Shown: positions 44,745 through 53,045, counted from the first letter of the stretch. The stretch: DNA of 57,184 nucleotides from Steroidobacteraceae bacterium (GCA_019634895.1 JAHCAM010000014.1:1-57184); one strand, 5' to 3'. Notes: generated by a model from the sequence alone, not told the origin. Translations and numbers: made by a program.

Positions 44745-45191
44745 TCAACCCACCAGTCTCGCCTTGCTGATTCCCGCGAGCGGCAATCGCCACTCGCGCC
44801 CGTCCACTTCGATCGTCACGCGGCCGTCCTCGACTGCGCCGAGGCGGCCCCTGAACCTGCGCCGGCCCTCGACCGGCACCGCGAGTTCGATCCGCGCCTC
44901 GTTGCCCGCAAAACGGGCGAAATGCGCGGGTGTCCGCAGCGGCCGGTCGAACCCGGGCGAGGACACTTCGAGGCGGTACTCGTGGCCGATCGGATCCTCG
45001 GCATCGAGCAGGTCCCCGATCGCGCGGCTGGCCCGCTCGCAGTCGTCGAGCCCGATCGCACCGCCGTCGGCGCGGTCCAGGTACACCCGCACCAGCGAGT
45101 GCCGTCCCGCCGCGGCGTACTCCACGTCGAGCAGCTCGTAACCGAGCGCCGTCACCGCCGGTTCCAGCAGGCCGAACAGCTTGTCCTTCAT
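44745..45191 (-). CDS. rimP: Ribosome maturation factor RimP
   Basis: A 148-residue 30S assembly factor. It opens [20 protein letters not shown] and contains [20 protein letters not shown] and [20 protein letters not shown], the family hallmark. A C-terminal SH3-like part follows. GGAGG sits a few bases before ATG 45191. It is the first gene of the rimP-nusA-infB-rbfA-truB-rpsO-pnp operon; two terminator-like hairpins lie between it and the likely promoter. Confidence 0.97.
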   Translation of the reverse strand: MKDKLFGLLEPAVTALGYELLDVEYAAAGRHSLVRVYLDRADGGAIGLDDCERASRAIGDLLDAEDPIGHEYRLEVSSPGFDRPLRTPAHFARFAGNEARIELAVPVEGRRRFRGRLGAVEDGRVTIEVDGREWRLPLAGISKARLVG

Positions 45192-45215
45192 CCGGCCTCC
45201 GTCGGTCCCGGAAAC

Positions 45216-45238
45216 AAAAAATGGGCACGAGGCCCATT
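45216..45238 (-). terminator. Tandem leader terminator 2 upstream of rimP
   Basis: On the minus strand a 6-bp stem ATGGGC/GCCCAT (45232-45237 with 45221-45226) is followed by a run of six T, ending about 25 bases before the rimP ATG. It has the form of an intrinsic terminator and lies inside the operon leader. Confidence 0.8.
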
Positions 45239-45250
45239 TCCGATCGCAAC

Positions 45251-45273
45251 AAAAAGGCCCCGCGAGGGGGCCT
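45251..45273 (-). terminator. Tandem leader terminator 1 upstream of rimP
   Basis: On the minus strand GGCCCC (45267-45272) and GGGGCC (45256-45261) form a GC-only stem with a 5-base loop, followed by TTTTT. It is a strong intrinsic terminator about 13 bases before the second one. Confidence 0.85.
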
Positions 45274-45361
45274 CCTGATCGACCTTCCGGTTCCGGGGGA
45301 CCACGACCGGGCCTCGCTGCCCTGGCCGCGGTGGCCTGCGCCACGCCCCCGACCGGCGCGC

Positions 45362-45391
45362 ATGATACCGCAGGCAGACCCGCCGCCTCAA
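45362..45391 (-). promoter_or_regulatory. Candidate sigma-70 promoter of the rimP-nusA operon
   Basis: On the minus strand TTGAGG (45391-45386) is separated by 18 bases from TATCAT (45367-45362, five of six). The expected start near 45355 gives a leader of about 165 bases containing both terminators. Confidence 0.55.
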
Positions 45392-45464
45392 CCGGCGTGC
45401 CACCGGCGATTTTGGCAATGCCGTGAGCTAGACTGCGCCGTCCTCCGCCACCGGTTTCCAGCAG

Positions 45465-46160
45465 ATGCGCATACCCGCCGCCCTGACCAGCATCCACAAG
45501 TGGGTGGGTCTGGTCATCGGCATACAGGTCGTGCTGTGGGTGGCGGGCGGACTGGTCATGAGCGCATTTCCGATCGAGCTGGTGCGCGGCGAGACCCAGG
45601 CCGCGCCGCAGCAGCCGACCGCCATCGCCGCGGAGGAACTCGGGATCGACCTGCGCGAGGCGCTCGCGGCCCATGGCCCGGTCACCGGGCTGCGCACGAT
45701 CCGGATCGCCGGGAAGCTCCACGTCGAGGCGCTGCGCGCCGACGGCCCGCCGCTGCTGATCGATGCGCAGGAAGGCCGCGTGCTCGACGGCATCGACGAG
45801 GCGACGGCGCGCGCCGTGGCCGCACGCGACTTCACCGGTGACGGGGGAATCGTGGCGGCGGCGTTGCTCGCCGAAAGCCCGGGCGAATACCGCGGCGCGC
45901 TGCCGGTCTGGCAGCTCCGCTTCGACGATGCGCGCGACACCGTCATCTACGTCTCGGCGCAGAACGGCCAGGTCGTCGCCAGGCGCAACGACGTCTGGCG
46001 CCTGTACGACTTCTTCTGGATGCTGCACATCATGGACTACAAGGAGCGCGTGGATTTCAACCACGCGCTGCTGATCGGGGCTTCGGCGCTCGCGCTCGTG
46101 CTCTCCGCCACCGGCTTCTGGCTGTTGTTCTACCGGATACGCATACGGAGAGGCCGATGA
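45465..46160 (+). CDS. PepSY domain membrane protein
   Basis: A 231-residue protein with an N-terminal hydrophobic helix (about residues 13-33, WVGLVIGIQVVLWVAGGLVM) and a C-terminal one (about 203-224, ALLIGASALALVLSATGFWL). Between them is a periplasmic PepSY-like domain (VWQLRFDDARDTVIYVSAQN, GQVVARRNDVWRLYDFFWML). The WLHxMD-type segment before the last helix (MLHIMDYKERVDFNH) is typical of the PepSY membrane family found with iron-uptake or redox genes. Substrate is unknown. It overlaps the next gene, an amidohydrolase, by four bases (ATGA). Confidence 0.85.
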   Translation: MRIPAALTSIHKWVGLVIGIQVVLWVAGGLVMSAFPIELVRGETQAAPQQPTAIAAEELGIDLREALAAHGPVTGLRTIRIAGKLHVEALRADGPPLLIDAQEGRVLDGIDEATARAVAARDFTGDGGIVAAALLAESPGEYRGALPVWQLRFDDARDTVIYVSAQNGQVVARRNDVWRLYDFFWMLHIMDYKERVDFNHALLIGASALALVLSATGFWLLFYRIRIRRGR

Positions 46161-47479
46161 CGCGCGTCCTGCCCGCCCTGTTCCTGCTCGCCGTCGCGTC
46201 CGCTGCCCACGCCGAGATCACCCCGGCGGAGCTCGATCGCGCCGCCTCCGCGCTGCAGCCGCGCGTCATCGAGTGGCGCCGCGACTTCCACCGCCATCCG
46301 GAACTCGCGAACCGGGAATTCCGGACCTCTGCCAGGGTCGCCGAGCACCTGCGTTCGCTCGGCCTCGAGGTCAGGACCGGCATCGCGCACACCGGCGTCG
46401 CCGCGGTGATCGAAGGCGGCCGGCCCGGACCCACGATCCTGCTGCGCGCGGACATGGACGGCCTGCCGGTGACCGAGCGCACCGACGTACCGTTCCGCTC
46501 GGTCGCGACCGGCGAGTTCCGCGGCCAGACCGTCGGCGTCATGCATGCCTGCGGCCACGACGGTCACATGGCAATCCTGATGGGCGCGGCCGAGATCCTG
46601 GTCCGGATGCGGGACCGGCTGCCGGGCAGGATCCTGCTCGTGTTCCAGCCCGCCGAGGAAGGCGCGCCGGACGGCGAGCGCGGCGGCGCCCCGCTCATGA
46701 TCGAGGAAGGCCTGCTCGACATCGCGAAGCCGGAGGCCGCCTTCGGCCTGCACCTGATGTCCTCGCTCAATACCGGTACCATCGGGTTGCGCGCGGGCCC
46801 CTTCATGGCGGGCTCGGATTTCTTCCAGATCACGGTGACCGGAAGGCAAAGCCACGGATCGCGGCCGTGGAACTCCGTCGACCCGGTCGTCGTCGCCTCC
46901 GAGATCGTCGGCGCGCTGCAGACCATCGTCAGCCGCGAGCTCGACATCACCAAGCAGCCCGCCGTGATCACGGTCGGGGCATTCAGGGCAGGCGTGCGTC
47001 ACAACATCATCCCGCAGTCCGCCGAGCTCCTCGGCACGATCCGCACGTTCAGCCCCGAAATGCGCGCGCAGGTCATCGATCGCATCGGCGCGCTCGCAAC
47101 CGGCATCGCGGCGGCTCACGGGGCAACGGCGGAGTTCACGACGGCGCCGCACCCGAACCCCGTGCTCGTCAACGACCCATCGCTGACGGCGCGGGTGCTG
47201 CCCTCCCTCGAAGCAGTGGTCGGCCGCGACAACGTCCGGACGACGACCCTGCAGACGGTCGCCGAGGACTTCGCGCACATCGCGCAGGCCGTGCCGAGCG
47301 TATACTACTTCGTCGGGATCACACCGAAAGGCCAGGACCCGGCGACCGCGCCCGACAATCATGCCGACCTCTTCTACGTGGACGAAGACGGCATCGCCGT
47401 CGGACTCCGGTCACTGCTGCACGTGGCAGTGGACTATCTCTCGACACGTGCGAGTGAACAGACAACAAAGGGAAACTGA
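46157..47479 (+). CDS. Exported M20 family amidohydrolase
   Basis: A 440-residue metallohydrolase with a signal peptide (MTRVLPALFLLAVASAAHAE). The M20D core has WRRDFHRHPELANREFRTSA, the metal site MHACGHDGHMAILMGAAEIL, and VFQPAEEGAPDGERGGAPLM. The dimerisation lid (QSHGSRPW) and a final metal-ligand region follow. Relatives cleave N-acyl amino acids, hippurate or indole-amino acid conjugates; the substrate here is unknown. An exported location is unusual for this family but seen in related genera. It is followed one base later by a small exported protein. Confidence 0.92.
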   Translation: MTRVLPALFLLAVASAAHAEITPAELDRAASALQPRVIEWRRDFHRHPELANREFRTSARVAEHLRSLGLEVRTGIAHTGVAAVIEGGRPGPTILLRADMDGLPVTERTDVPFRSVATGEFRGQTVGVMHACGHDGHMAILMGAAEILVRMRDRLPGRILLVFQPAEEGAPDGERGGAPLMIEEGLLDIAKPEAAFGLHLMSSLNTGTIGLRAGPFMAGSDFFQITVTGRQSHGSRPWNSVDPVVVASEIVGALQTIVSRELDITKQPAVITVGAFRAGVRHNIIPQSAELLGTIRTFSPEMRAQVIDRIGALATGIAAAHGATAEFTTAPHPNPVLVNDPSLTARVLPSLEAVVGRDNVRTTTLQTVAEDFAHIAQAVPSVYYFVGITPKGQDPATAPDNHADLFYVDEDGIAVGLRSLLHVAVDYLSTRASEQTTKGN

Positions 47480-47480
47480 C

Positions 47481-47930
47481 ATGAAGAAGACCATCACGGC
47501 CGCTGCGGTCGCGATCCTCGCCACCGGCGCCGCGGCGCAGGCATTCGAGGTGTACACGGACTACACGCCGACCAAGGAGATCTGGAACGTCACCATGGTG
47601 AAGGTGAACCCGAACCGGATCGACGACTACCTCGAAGGCCTGAAGCAGACCTGGCACAGCGGCTGCGAGATCGGCAAGAAGATGGGGACCGTGCTCGACT
47701 GCGGGATCTACCTGAGCGAGACCGCGGCCAACCGGGATTTCAACCTGATGCTGGTGATGAAGCTCCCGAGCGCCGCGATCAGCGACCCCGATGCGGCGCG
47801 CTTCAAGCAGTTCCAGACGGAGATGCGCAAGCGCCTCGAGGAAGCCAAGCAGGACCAGCTGGTCAAGGGCTACGAGGAGTTCCGCACCTTCTTCGGCGAA
47901 CAGAGCTTCCGTCGCATCGACTTCAATTGA
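47481..47930 (+). CDS. Small exported protein of unknown function
   Basis: A 149-residue protein with a clear signal peptide (MKKTITAAAVAILATGAAAQ, cleavage after AAQA). The mature part is mixed alpha/beta: VWNVTMVKVNPNRIDDYLEG-like sequence, then CEIGKKMGTVLDCGIYLSET with two cysteines spaced 13 residues apart (a possible disulfide), LMLVMKLPSAAISDPDAARF and a charged helix. The ferredoxin-like rhythm recalls dimeric alpha/beta barrel (EthD/ABM-type) proteins; this is impression only. It starts one base after the M20 gene with GGGAAACTGAC upstream, so it is likely in that operon. Confidence 0.8.
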   Translation: MKKTITAAAVAILATGAAAQAFEVYTDYTPTKEIWNVTMVKVNPNRIDDYLEGLKQTWHSGCEIGKKMGTVLDCGIYLSETAANRDFNLMLVMKLPSAAISDPDAARFKQFQTEMRKRLEEAKQDQLVKGYEEFRTFFGEQSFRRIDFN

Positions 47931-47941
47931 CCTGACCCTGC

Positions 47942-47973
47942 GGGCGGTTCCGGCTCAGCGGCCGGAACCGCCC
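47942..47973. terminator. Perfect 13-bp hairpin between convergent genes
   Basis: GGGCGGTTCCGGC (47942-47954) and its exact complement (47961-47973) flank a 6-base loop that contains the stop codon of the DUF2891 gene. There is no T-run on either side. It lies between two convergent genes and could act as a bidirectional terminator or RNA-stabilising hairpin. Confidence 0.6.
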
Positions 47974-49037
47974 AGCAGGTAGACCGCGAAGCTGCCGAGC
48001 CAGTGGCCGCCTTCGTAGTGCTCGCCGGTCACGGCCGGCAACGCGGCGTCGGCGTGCCGCGCGGCGGCGGCTTCGAGCGCGCGCCGCCTGCGGTCATGGT
48101 CGTCGAGGCCCGAGGCGATCCCGAGCAGCATCCACGCCCGGCTCAGGTTGAGCCCGTCGATGTGCGCAAGCTTCGGATCCGTACGATCGGTGACGATGCC
48201 CGGCGCCAGCCAGCCGGGGTTGCCGTCGCGCGAGATGCCGGGCAGGAAGCGGGCCAGCCATGGCGCATATTCGGCGCGCGGCAGCACGCGCCGCATCAGG
48301 TCCGCCTCCGCCAGGCAGGGCGAAAGAAAGTCCTCTCCGGAAGGCTCGTAGCGCAGCGGGCAGTTCTCGTCGCCCAGGTAATAGCTCCGGCTGCGCTCGT
48401 CGATCAGCGCCAGCATGGGCGCATCGCCCGCGACCACCGCCCAGTCGCGTATCAGCCCGAAGGCAAAGGCGGTCTGCGAATGCTCGCCGACGCGGATCGG
48501 GTAGCGCAGCTTCGGCAGCCAGGCGCGCACGCGATCTGCGGCCTCCGTCTCCAGCGGCGCCAGCACCGCCGCCCACTCTGCGGCCTCCGCATCCGGCCAC
48601 GCACGCAGTTCGGCCACGAGCTGCAGCAGCCAGGCCAGCCCGTAGGGCCGCTCGAAGGACGCGCGTCCCGGACCGCGCAGGTAGGCGAGTTCGACTGCGA
48701 CCTTCTCGGCCGTGAAGCTCCGGCGCAATGCCTCGCGCGCCGGCGCCGCGAACGCTGCCTCCGGATGCAGGTGCGCGAGGCGGGCGAGCAGCCAGTGGCC
48801 GTGCACGGCCGAATGCCAGTCGTAGCAGCCGTAGAAGACGGGGGTCAGCTCGCGCGGCGGGCGCACGTCCGCGTCGCCGTAGAGCACGTGCGCGATCTTG
48901 TTGGGGTACTCGAGGTGCACGCAGGCGAGCGCCAGTTCCGCGAAGCGCCCGGCCGCGGCCTCCTCCGGCGCGGGTACCGCGGCTTCCGCGGCGGCGGGCG
49001 CGGCAATGGCAAGTGCGAGAACGGCCAGGGGACGCAT
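47955..49037 (-). CDS. Exported DUF2891 family protein
   Basis: A 360-residue protein with a signal peptide (MRPLAVLALAIAAPAAAEAA). The mature part is helical, like a six-hairpin glycosidase. It shows the DUF2891 landmarks: LACVHLEYPNKIAHVLYGDA, FYGCYDWHSAVHGHWLLARL, GEHSQTAFAFGLIRDWA, DGLNLSRAWMLLGIA, and GEHYEGGHWLGSFAVYLL at the end. The family has no established activity; the Trp/His/Tyr-lined core would suit a sugar substrate, which is inference. Its last codons form half of a perfect hairpin. It diverges from the next gene across 41 bases. Confidence 0.9.
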   Translation of the reverse strand: MRPLAVLALAIAAPAAAEAAVPAPEEAAAGRFAELALACVHLEYPNKIAHVLYGDADVRPPRELTPVFYGCYDWHSAVHGHWLLARLAHLHPEAAFAAPAREALRRSFTAEKVAVELAYLRGPGRASFERPYGLAWLLQLVAELRAWPDAEAAEWAAVLAPLETEAADRVRAWLPKLRYPIRVGEHSQTAFAFGLIRDWAVVAGDAPMLALIDERSRSYYLGDENCPLRYEPSGEDFLSPCLAEADLMRRVLPRAEYAPWLARFLPGISRDGNPGWLAPGIVTDRTDPKLAHIDGLNLSRAWMLLGIASGLDDHDRRRRALEAAAARHADAALPAVTGEHYEGGHWLGSFAVYLLGGSGR

Positions 49038-49078
49038 CGGCCGACACTCTAGCGCAGGCTGCCTGCTAGGATCGAGCG

Positions 49079-50728
49079 ATGAAGCGACGCAGCCGCCGGC
49101 TGGCCGCATTCCTGCGCATCGCCCGCCGTTACGGCGCCGGCCTCGCCACGCGCAAGCTCGATCTGATGGCCGCGCTTGCGCGTACGCGGCTGCGCACGGC
49201 CGGGGAAGTCCGCGCGCTGCATGAGGCGCTCTGCTTCCTGGACGCGTACCCGGACCATCCGCAGGTGCGCCGCGAGGCGCGGCGCCTGCTGCGCGCGTTC
49301 CGGGCTCGCGCCGACCTGCAGCGGCACCGCGACGCGCTCGCCGGCAGCGGCATCGCAGGCACCGACACGCCATTCCGCTTCTTCTGGCCGACGGCGCGGT
49401 GGATCTCGCGCCGCTGGCCCGGTGCGCTGGTGCTCGAGCGCGACGATCCGGACCATGCGCGCGCGATCCTGGAGGCCTTGCCGCAGCTGCTGGGGCCGGC
49501 CGAGGCCGAGTGGCTGCGGGCACAACCTGCGCCGACGCTCGCGGTGCTGGATCGCCTGCGCCCGGAAGGCGTGACGGACGCCGACTACCTGATCTGGCTC
49601 GCGGCCGCGATGCCTTGCGACGAGTCCCTCCGCGAGGCGTTCTTCGACCGCATGGATCCGCCGTTCATCCTGCGGTCCGGCCGCGGCACGCCCGAACGCA
49701 CGACCGCGCGGCTGCCACTGGTCGCGCCCGCCCACCGACCGGACGGGCCGGATCGCATGCGGCCGGAGCTGCGCGTGGAGGCGCGCCGCCCGCCGCAGCG
49801 CATCCAGCGCCTGCGGACCGGCGAGGCGCGGGCGCTGCTGCGGCTCGCGCGGATCTCGATGATCACGCGCGAGCGCGACGTGGCCGTGTTCCAGTACCCC
49901 GACCTGCGCGACGCCTTCCTGGTGGACGATGGCGCCGGACTCGCCTTCGCGATGATGGGCACCGAACCATGTCGGCGCGCGCTGCTGCCAGCCCTCTATG
50001 CCGGACTGACGCTGCAGAACGGGGTCCCGGTGGGCTACGTGCAGCTCGACGTGCTGGGCCGGCATGCGGCGATCTCCTTCAACACCTTCGAGACTTTCCG
50101 CGGCAGCGAAGCGGCCCGGGTGTTCGCGCGCCTGATCGCCATGGCGCACCACGTCTTCGACTGCGAGGATTTCAGCGTCGAGCCCTATCAGCTGGGCGAG
50201 GGCAATCAGGAAGGCATCGAATCCGGCGCCTGGTGGTTCTACCAGCGCTTCGGGTTCCGGCCGCGCGCAAGGGCGGCCCGCCGGCTGGCGGCGCGCGAAA
50301 TTGCGCGCCGCACGGCGCGGCCGTCATATCGCAGTTCCGGGCGGGTCCTGCTTGAACTCGCGAAGTCGCACCTTTTCTACTCGCTCGATCCGCGGCGAAG
50401 CGCCAGGCTGCCACGCTCCGATGTGTGGCTGGCGAGGGCGGTTGCCGAGTCCCGCCGCTTCCCCGATGCCGCAGCGCGCCGGTCGGCCGCGGGCAAGGCC
50501 GCGGCCCGCCGGCCCGGTGTCCGGCTGGAACGGCTCGGTCCCGCAACTCGGTCCATGCTGGATCGCTGGTCGGGCCTCGTTCTGGCCCTGACCCGCTCGG
50601 GACGCTGGAGCGCGGCCGAGCGGCGCGCCCTCGGCAGGATCATCATTGCCAAGGCGGGCGCGGCGGAGCGAGACTTCCAGCGCCTGCTGCTGGCCCATCG
50701 GCGACTGCGCAGGCTGCTCGACTGCTGA
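49079..50728 (+). CDS. Large basic protein of unknown function, possible GNAT-like C-terminal domain
   Basis: A 549-residue, arginine-rich protein without signal peptide or membrane segment. Residues 1-110 are helical (LHEALCFLDAYPDHPQVRRE, RRLLRAFRARADLQRHRDAL), followed by GIAGTDTPFRFFWPTARWIS. Residues about 260-410 have a GNAT-like look: ARISMITRERDVAVFQYPDL, GVPVGYVQLDVLGRHAAISF, then FRGSEAARVFARLIAMAHHV and a terminal WWFYQRFGFRPR. The last 120 residues are again basic helices. I do not recognise a named family. An acyltransferase role is inference from the shape of this segment only; the acetyl-CoA loop is not clear. It starts 41 bases from the divergent DUF2891 gene. Confidence 0.8.
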   Translation: MKRRSRRLAAFLRIARRYGAGLATRKLDLMAALARTRLRTAGEVRALHEALCFLDAYPDHPQVRREARRLLRAFRARADLQRHRDALAGSGIAGTDTPFRFFWPTARWISRRWPGALVLERDDPDHARAILEALPQLLGPAEAEWLRAQPAPTLAVLDRLRPEGVTDADYLIWLAAAMPCDESLREAFFDRMDPPFILRSGRGTPERTTARLPLVAPAHRPDGPDRMRPELRVEARRPPQRIQRLRTGEARALLRLARISMITRERDVAVFQYPDLRDAFLVDDGAGLAFAMMGTEPCRRALLPALYAGLTLQNGVPVGYVQLDVLGRHAAISFNTFETFRGSEAARVFARLIAMAHHVFDCEDFSVEPYQLGEGNQEGIESGAWWFYQRFGFRPRARAARRLAAREIARRTARPSYRSSGRVLLELAKSHLFYSLDPRRSARLPRSDVWLARAVAESRRFPDAAARRSAAGKAAARRPGVRLERLGPATRSMLDRWSGLVLALTRSGRWSAAERRALGRIIIAKAGAAERDFQRLLLAHRRLRRLLDC

Positions 50729-50760
50729 GGCGCCGCCACCGACCTCGCGAGGCGATCACC

Positions 50761-51231
50761 ATGCGCTGCTTCGCTGCATTCGTCGCCGCTGTCCTGGGTT
50801 CATCGCCCGTCAGCCCGCTGGCGGAGGAACCTGCCTGGGAACCGCTGGCCGGCGCGGACCGCGCCGTGACGGTCGAGATCGACCGCGGCAGCCTCGACCG
50901 GCGCGAAGGACTGCTCACCGTCTGGCTGCGCCTGGATTTTGCCGAGCCCGCCCGCGGCCGGATCCAGGCCTTCCGTTCTGCGGTGGCGCAGCACGCCGTC
51001 GACTGCCGCCAGCGCCGTCACGCGGCGATCCGCATGACGACCTACAGCGGCCACCTCGGCCAGGGCGATGTCGTGGACCGCTGGGACAGCAGCCCGGAGC
51101 ACTGGGACTGGCGCTCCGCCCGCGGCGATCCGGCCGACGAGGGAATCCTGCGCGTCGCCTGCGATCAGGCGCCGGCCACGGTCTTGAGCAGGGCCATCAC
51201 CACCAGCCCGGCATACGTGCCGAGCACGTAG
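50761..51231 (+). CDS. Surface-adhesin E-like exported protein
   Basis: A 156-residue protein with a short signal (MRCFAAFVAAVLGSSPVSPL). The mature part fits the adhesin protein E / CNP1-like layout: a leading AWEPLAG, then VTVEIDRGSLDRREGLLTVW, a paired cysteine HAVDCRQRRHAAIRMTTYSG, and DEGILRVACD with the second cysteine. The fold is a small beta-sheet domain common in proteobacterial outer-membrane or periplasmic proteins; function here is unknown. GAGG lies eight bases before the ATG. The 3' end overlaps the oppositely oriented DUF819 gene by 67 bases. Confidence 0.8.
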   Translation: MRCFAAFVAAVLGSSPVSPLAEEPAWEPLAGADRAVTVEIDRGSLDRREGLLTVWLRLDFAEPARGRIQAFRSAVAQHAVDCRQRRHAAIRMTTYSGHLGQGDVVDRWDSSPEHWDWRSARGDPADEGILRVACDQAPATVLSRAITTSPAYVPST

Positions 51232-52355
51232 CCCAGGATCGCGAGCAGCACGCCGACCGGCGCCAGGCTGGGATGGAAGGCGGAGGCCACGATCGGCGCG
51301 CTGGCCGCGCCGCCGATGTTCGACTGCGAGCCCACCGCGACGAAAAAGATCGGCGCCTTGATGATCCAGGCCACCGTCAGCAGCACGGCGACGTGGCACA
51401 GCATCCAGACCGCGCCGACCGCGACCAGGATCGGCGCCTCGCGCATCTGCGTGAAGTCGGCGTGCGCGCCGATGCTGGCGATCAGCAGGTACAGCATCAG
51501 CGAGCCGATCTTCGACGCGCCCGCGCCCTCGAGATTGCGGGCGCGGGTGAACGACAGCGCGACCGCAAAGGCGGTCACCAGGATGAACTTCCAGATCATG
51601 GGGTCGAAGATGCCGGTGGCAGGCGCCACCCAGCGGCTGGCGAGCGTCGCCAGCCACATCCCGCCGAAGCCGACCGCGACGATCAGCAGCAGGTCCGTGA
51701 GTGTGGGCACGCGCGTGGTCTTCGCGGTGAACTCCGCCACCCGCCGCTTGAGGTCCTCGATCGCGGAGGTGTCCGCGCCGGTCGCGCGGTCGATGCGCTG
51801 CTGCTGGCCGGCAAGGTAGAGCAGCACCCCCATCCAGACGTTGGCGACCGCGACGTCCACGATCACCATCATCCCGAACATCGAGGTCGAGGTTCCCGCG
51901 ACCTGGGACAGCGCGACCATGTTGGCGCCACCGCCGATCCAGCTGCCGGACAGCGCGGTCATGCCCTGCCAGGTGTCCGGCGGGACCCACGACGAAAAGA
52001 TCCACAGCGCGATCGGCGCGCCGATGACGACGCCGGCCGTGCCGGCCACCATCATGATGACCGCCTTGGGCCCGAGCCGGATGATGCCCGGCACGTCCAG
52101 CGCCAGGATCAGCAGCATCAGGCTCGCGGGCAGCAGGTAGGTCTTGATCCAGTCGTAGACCGGCGAGTCGGCGGGCAGCACGCCGAGCGTGGTGAGCGTG
52201 GTCGGCACGAAGTAGCAGAACACCAGGCTCGGCACGATGCCGAACAGGCGCTTGCCGGGCCCCGTTTCGCCGAACCAGAAGATGACGGCGAGCACCGCCA
52301 TCAGCACGACCAGTACGGCGACCGGATCGGTCACCAGAGCGGCATCCCCCTCCAT
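51165..52355 (-). CDS. DUF819 family membrane protein
   Basis: A polytopic membrane protein of about 396 residues with roughly ten to twelve hydrophobic segments. It has the DUF819 (YjcL-like) landmarks: WFGETGPGKRLFGIVPSLVF and TALSGSWIGGGANMVALSQV, an inverted-repeat transporter feature. IGGAASAPIVASAFHPSLAP occurs in the second half. The family is predicted to transport an unidentified solute. Starts at 52373, 52355 and a GTG at 52334 (just after a GGAGGGGG) are possible; I give the middle one. Its C-terminal codons overlap the adhesin E-like gene on the other strand. Confidence 0.9.
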   Translation of the reverse strand: MEGDAALVTDPVAVLVVLMAVLAVIFWFGETGPGKRLFGIVPSLVFCYFVPTTLTTLGVLPADSPVYDWIKTYLLPASLMLLILALDVPGIIRLGPKAVIMMVAGTAGVVIGAPIALWIFSSWVPPDTWQGMTALSGSWIGGGANMVALSQVAGTSTSMFGMMVIVDVAVANVWMGVLLYLAGQQQRIDRATGADTSAIEDLKRRVAEFTAKTTRVPTLTDLLLIVAVGFGGMWLATLASRWVAPATGIFDPMIWKFILVTAFAVALSFTRARNLEGAGASKIGSLMLYLLIASIGAHADFTQMREAPILVAVGAVWMLCHVAVLLTVAWIIKAPIFFVAVGSQSNIGGAASAPIVASAFHPSLAPVGVLLAILGYVLGTYAGLVVMALLKTVAGA

Positions 52356-52393
52356 GGGATGGCATGGAAACACGAGCGGCGCGTGCGCGTCCA

Positions 52394-52415
52394 GCCGTCG
52401 CCCATCGGCGACGGC
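52394..52415. other. Perfect 9-bp stem-loop upstream of the DUF819 gene
   Basis: GCCGTCGCC (52394-52402) pairs with GGCGACGGC (52407-52415) around a 4-base loop, in the divergent gap between the DUF819 and glycine-zipper genes. It could be a leader hairpin or an operator. Confidence 0.5.
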
Positions 52416-52467
52416 GCCGCCGTGCGCCGGCGCGCATTTTCGCCATATTGGACGTGCGAATGGTCAA

Positions 52468-52485
52468 CCGGGCCCGCAGGCCCGG
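52468..52485. other. 7-bp stem-loop before the glycine-zipper gene
   Basis: CCGGGCC (52468-52474) pairs with GGCCCGG (52479-52485) just before the GGAAGGAG ribosome site of the gene at 52501. It could influence translation of that gene. Confidence 0.45.
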
Positions 52486-52500
52486 GAAGGAGCGAACCGG

Positions 52501-53034
52501 ATGAACAGGCAAACCCTGATCGGCGTCGCGGCCGGCGCCGTCGCGGTCACGGCGCTCGGCGCCGTCGCGACCTCGCAGTACGGCCTCAATCCGTTTGCCG
52601 ACTATGCGACCGTCGTCGCCGTGGAGCCTGCCTTCGACGTCCATCGAATCCCGCGCCAGGAATGCCGCGAGGAACTGGTCGAACGCCAGGTGGCGCCCAA
52701 GGACGAGAAGCGCGTCGCGGGCACCGTGATCGGCGCAGCCGTAGGCGGCGTGCTCGGCAACCAGGTCGGCAGCGGCAGCGGACGCACGGCGGCCACGGTC
52801 GCGGGCGCCGCGGCAGGCGGCTACGCGGGCAGCAAGATCCAGAAGGAAATGCAGCAGGGCAACACCGAGCAGGTCGCCGAGACTCGCTGCATGACGGTCT
52901 ATGACACCGAGCGCACGCCGGCCGGCTATGACGTCACCTGGGAATTCGACGGGCGCCAGGGCATCGTGCGGATGGATCGCGAACCCGGCAAGCGCATCCC
53001 CGTCAGGGACGGTCAGCCCGTCGTCGCGGGTTGA
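52501..53034 (+). CDS. Glycine zipper 2TM domain protein
   Basis: A 177-residue envelope protein with an N-terminal hydrophobic segment (LIGVAAGAVAVTALGAVATS) that can act as signal or anchor. A glycine zipper at about residues 72-107 follows (VIGAAVGGVLGNQVGSGSGR, then AAGGYAGSKIQKEMQ), as in the Rickettsia 17-kDa antigen and SlyB-type proteins. The C-terminal part has a cysteine (AETRCMTVYDTE) and a small beta domain (YDVTWEFDGRQGIVRM). It probably sits in the outer membrane or periplasm; the role is unknown. GGAAGGAG lies eight bases before the ATG. Confidence 0.88.
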   Translation: MNRQTLIGVAAGAVAVTALGAVATSQYGLNPFADYATVVAVEPAFDVHRIPRQECREELVERQVAPKDEKRVAGTVIGAAVGGVLGNQVGSGSGRTAATVAGAAAGGYAGSKIQKEMQQGNTEQVAETRCMTVYDTERTPAGYDVTWEFDGRQGIVRMDREPGKRIPVRDGQPVVAG

Positions 53035-53045
53035 TTCCGCAAGCG

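Noticed and set aside
45275..45361. metY-type initiator tRNA upstream of rimP
   Set aside because: No CAT anticodon arm, T-loop or CCA-bearing acceptor is seen on either strand.
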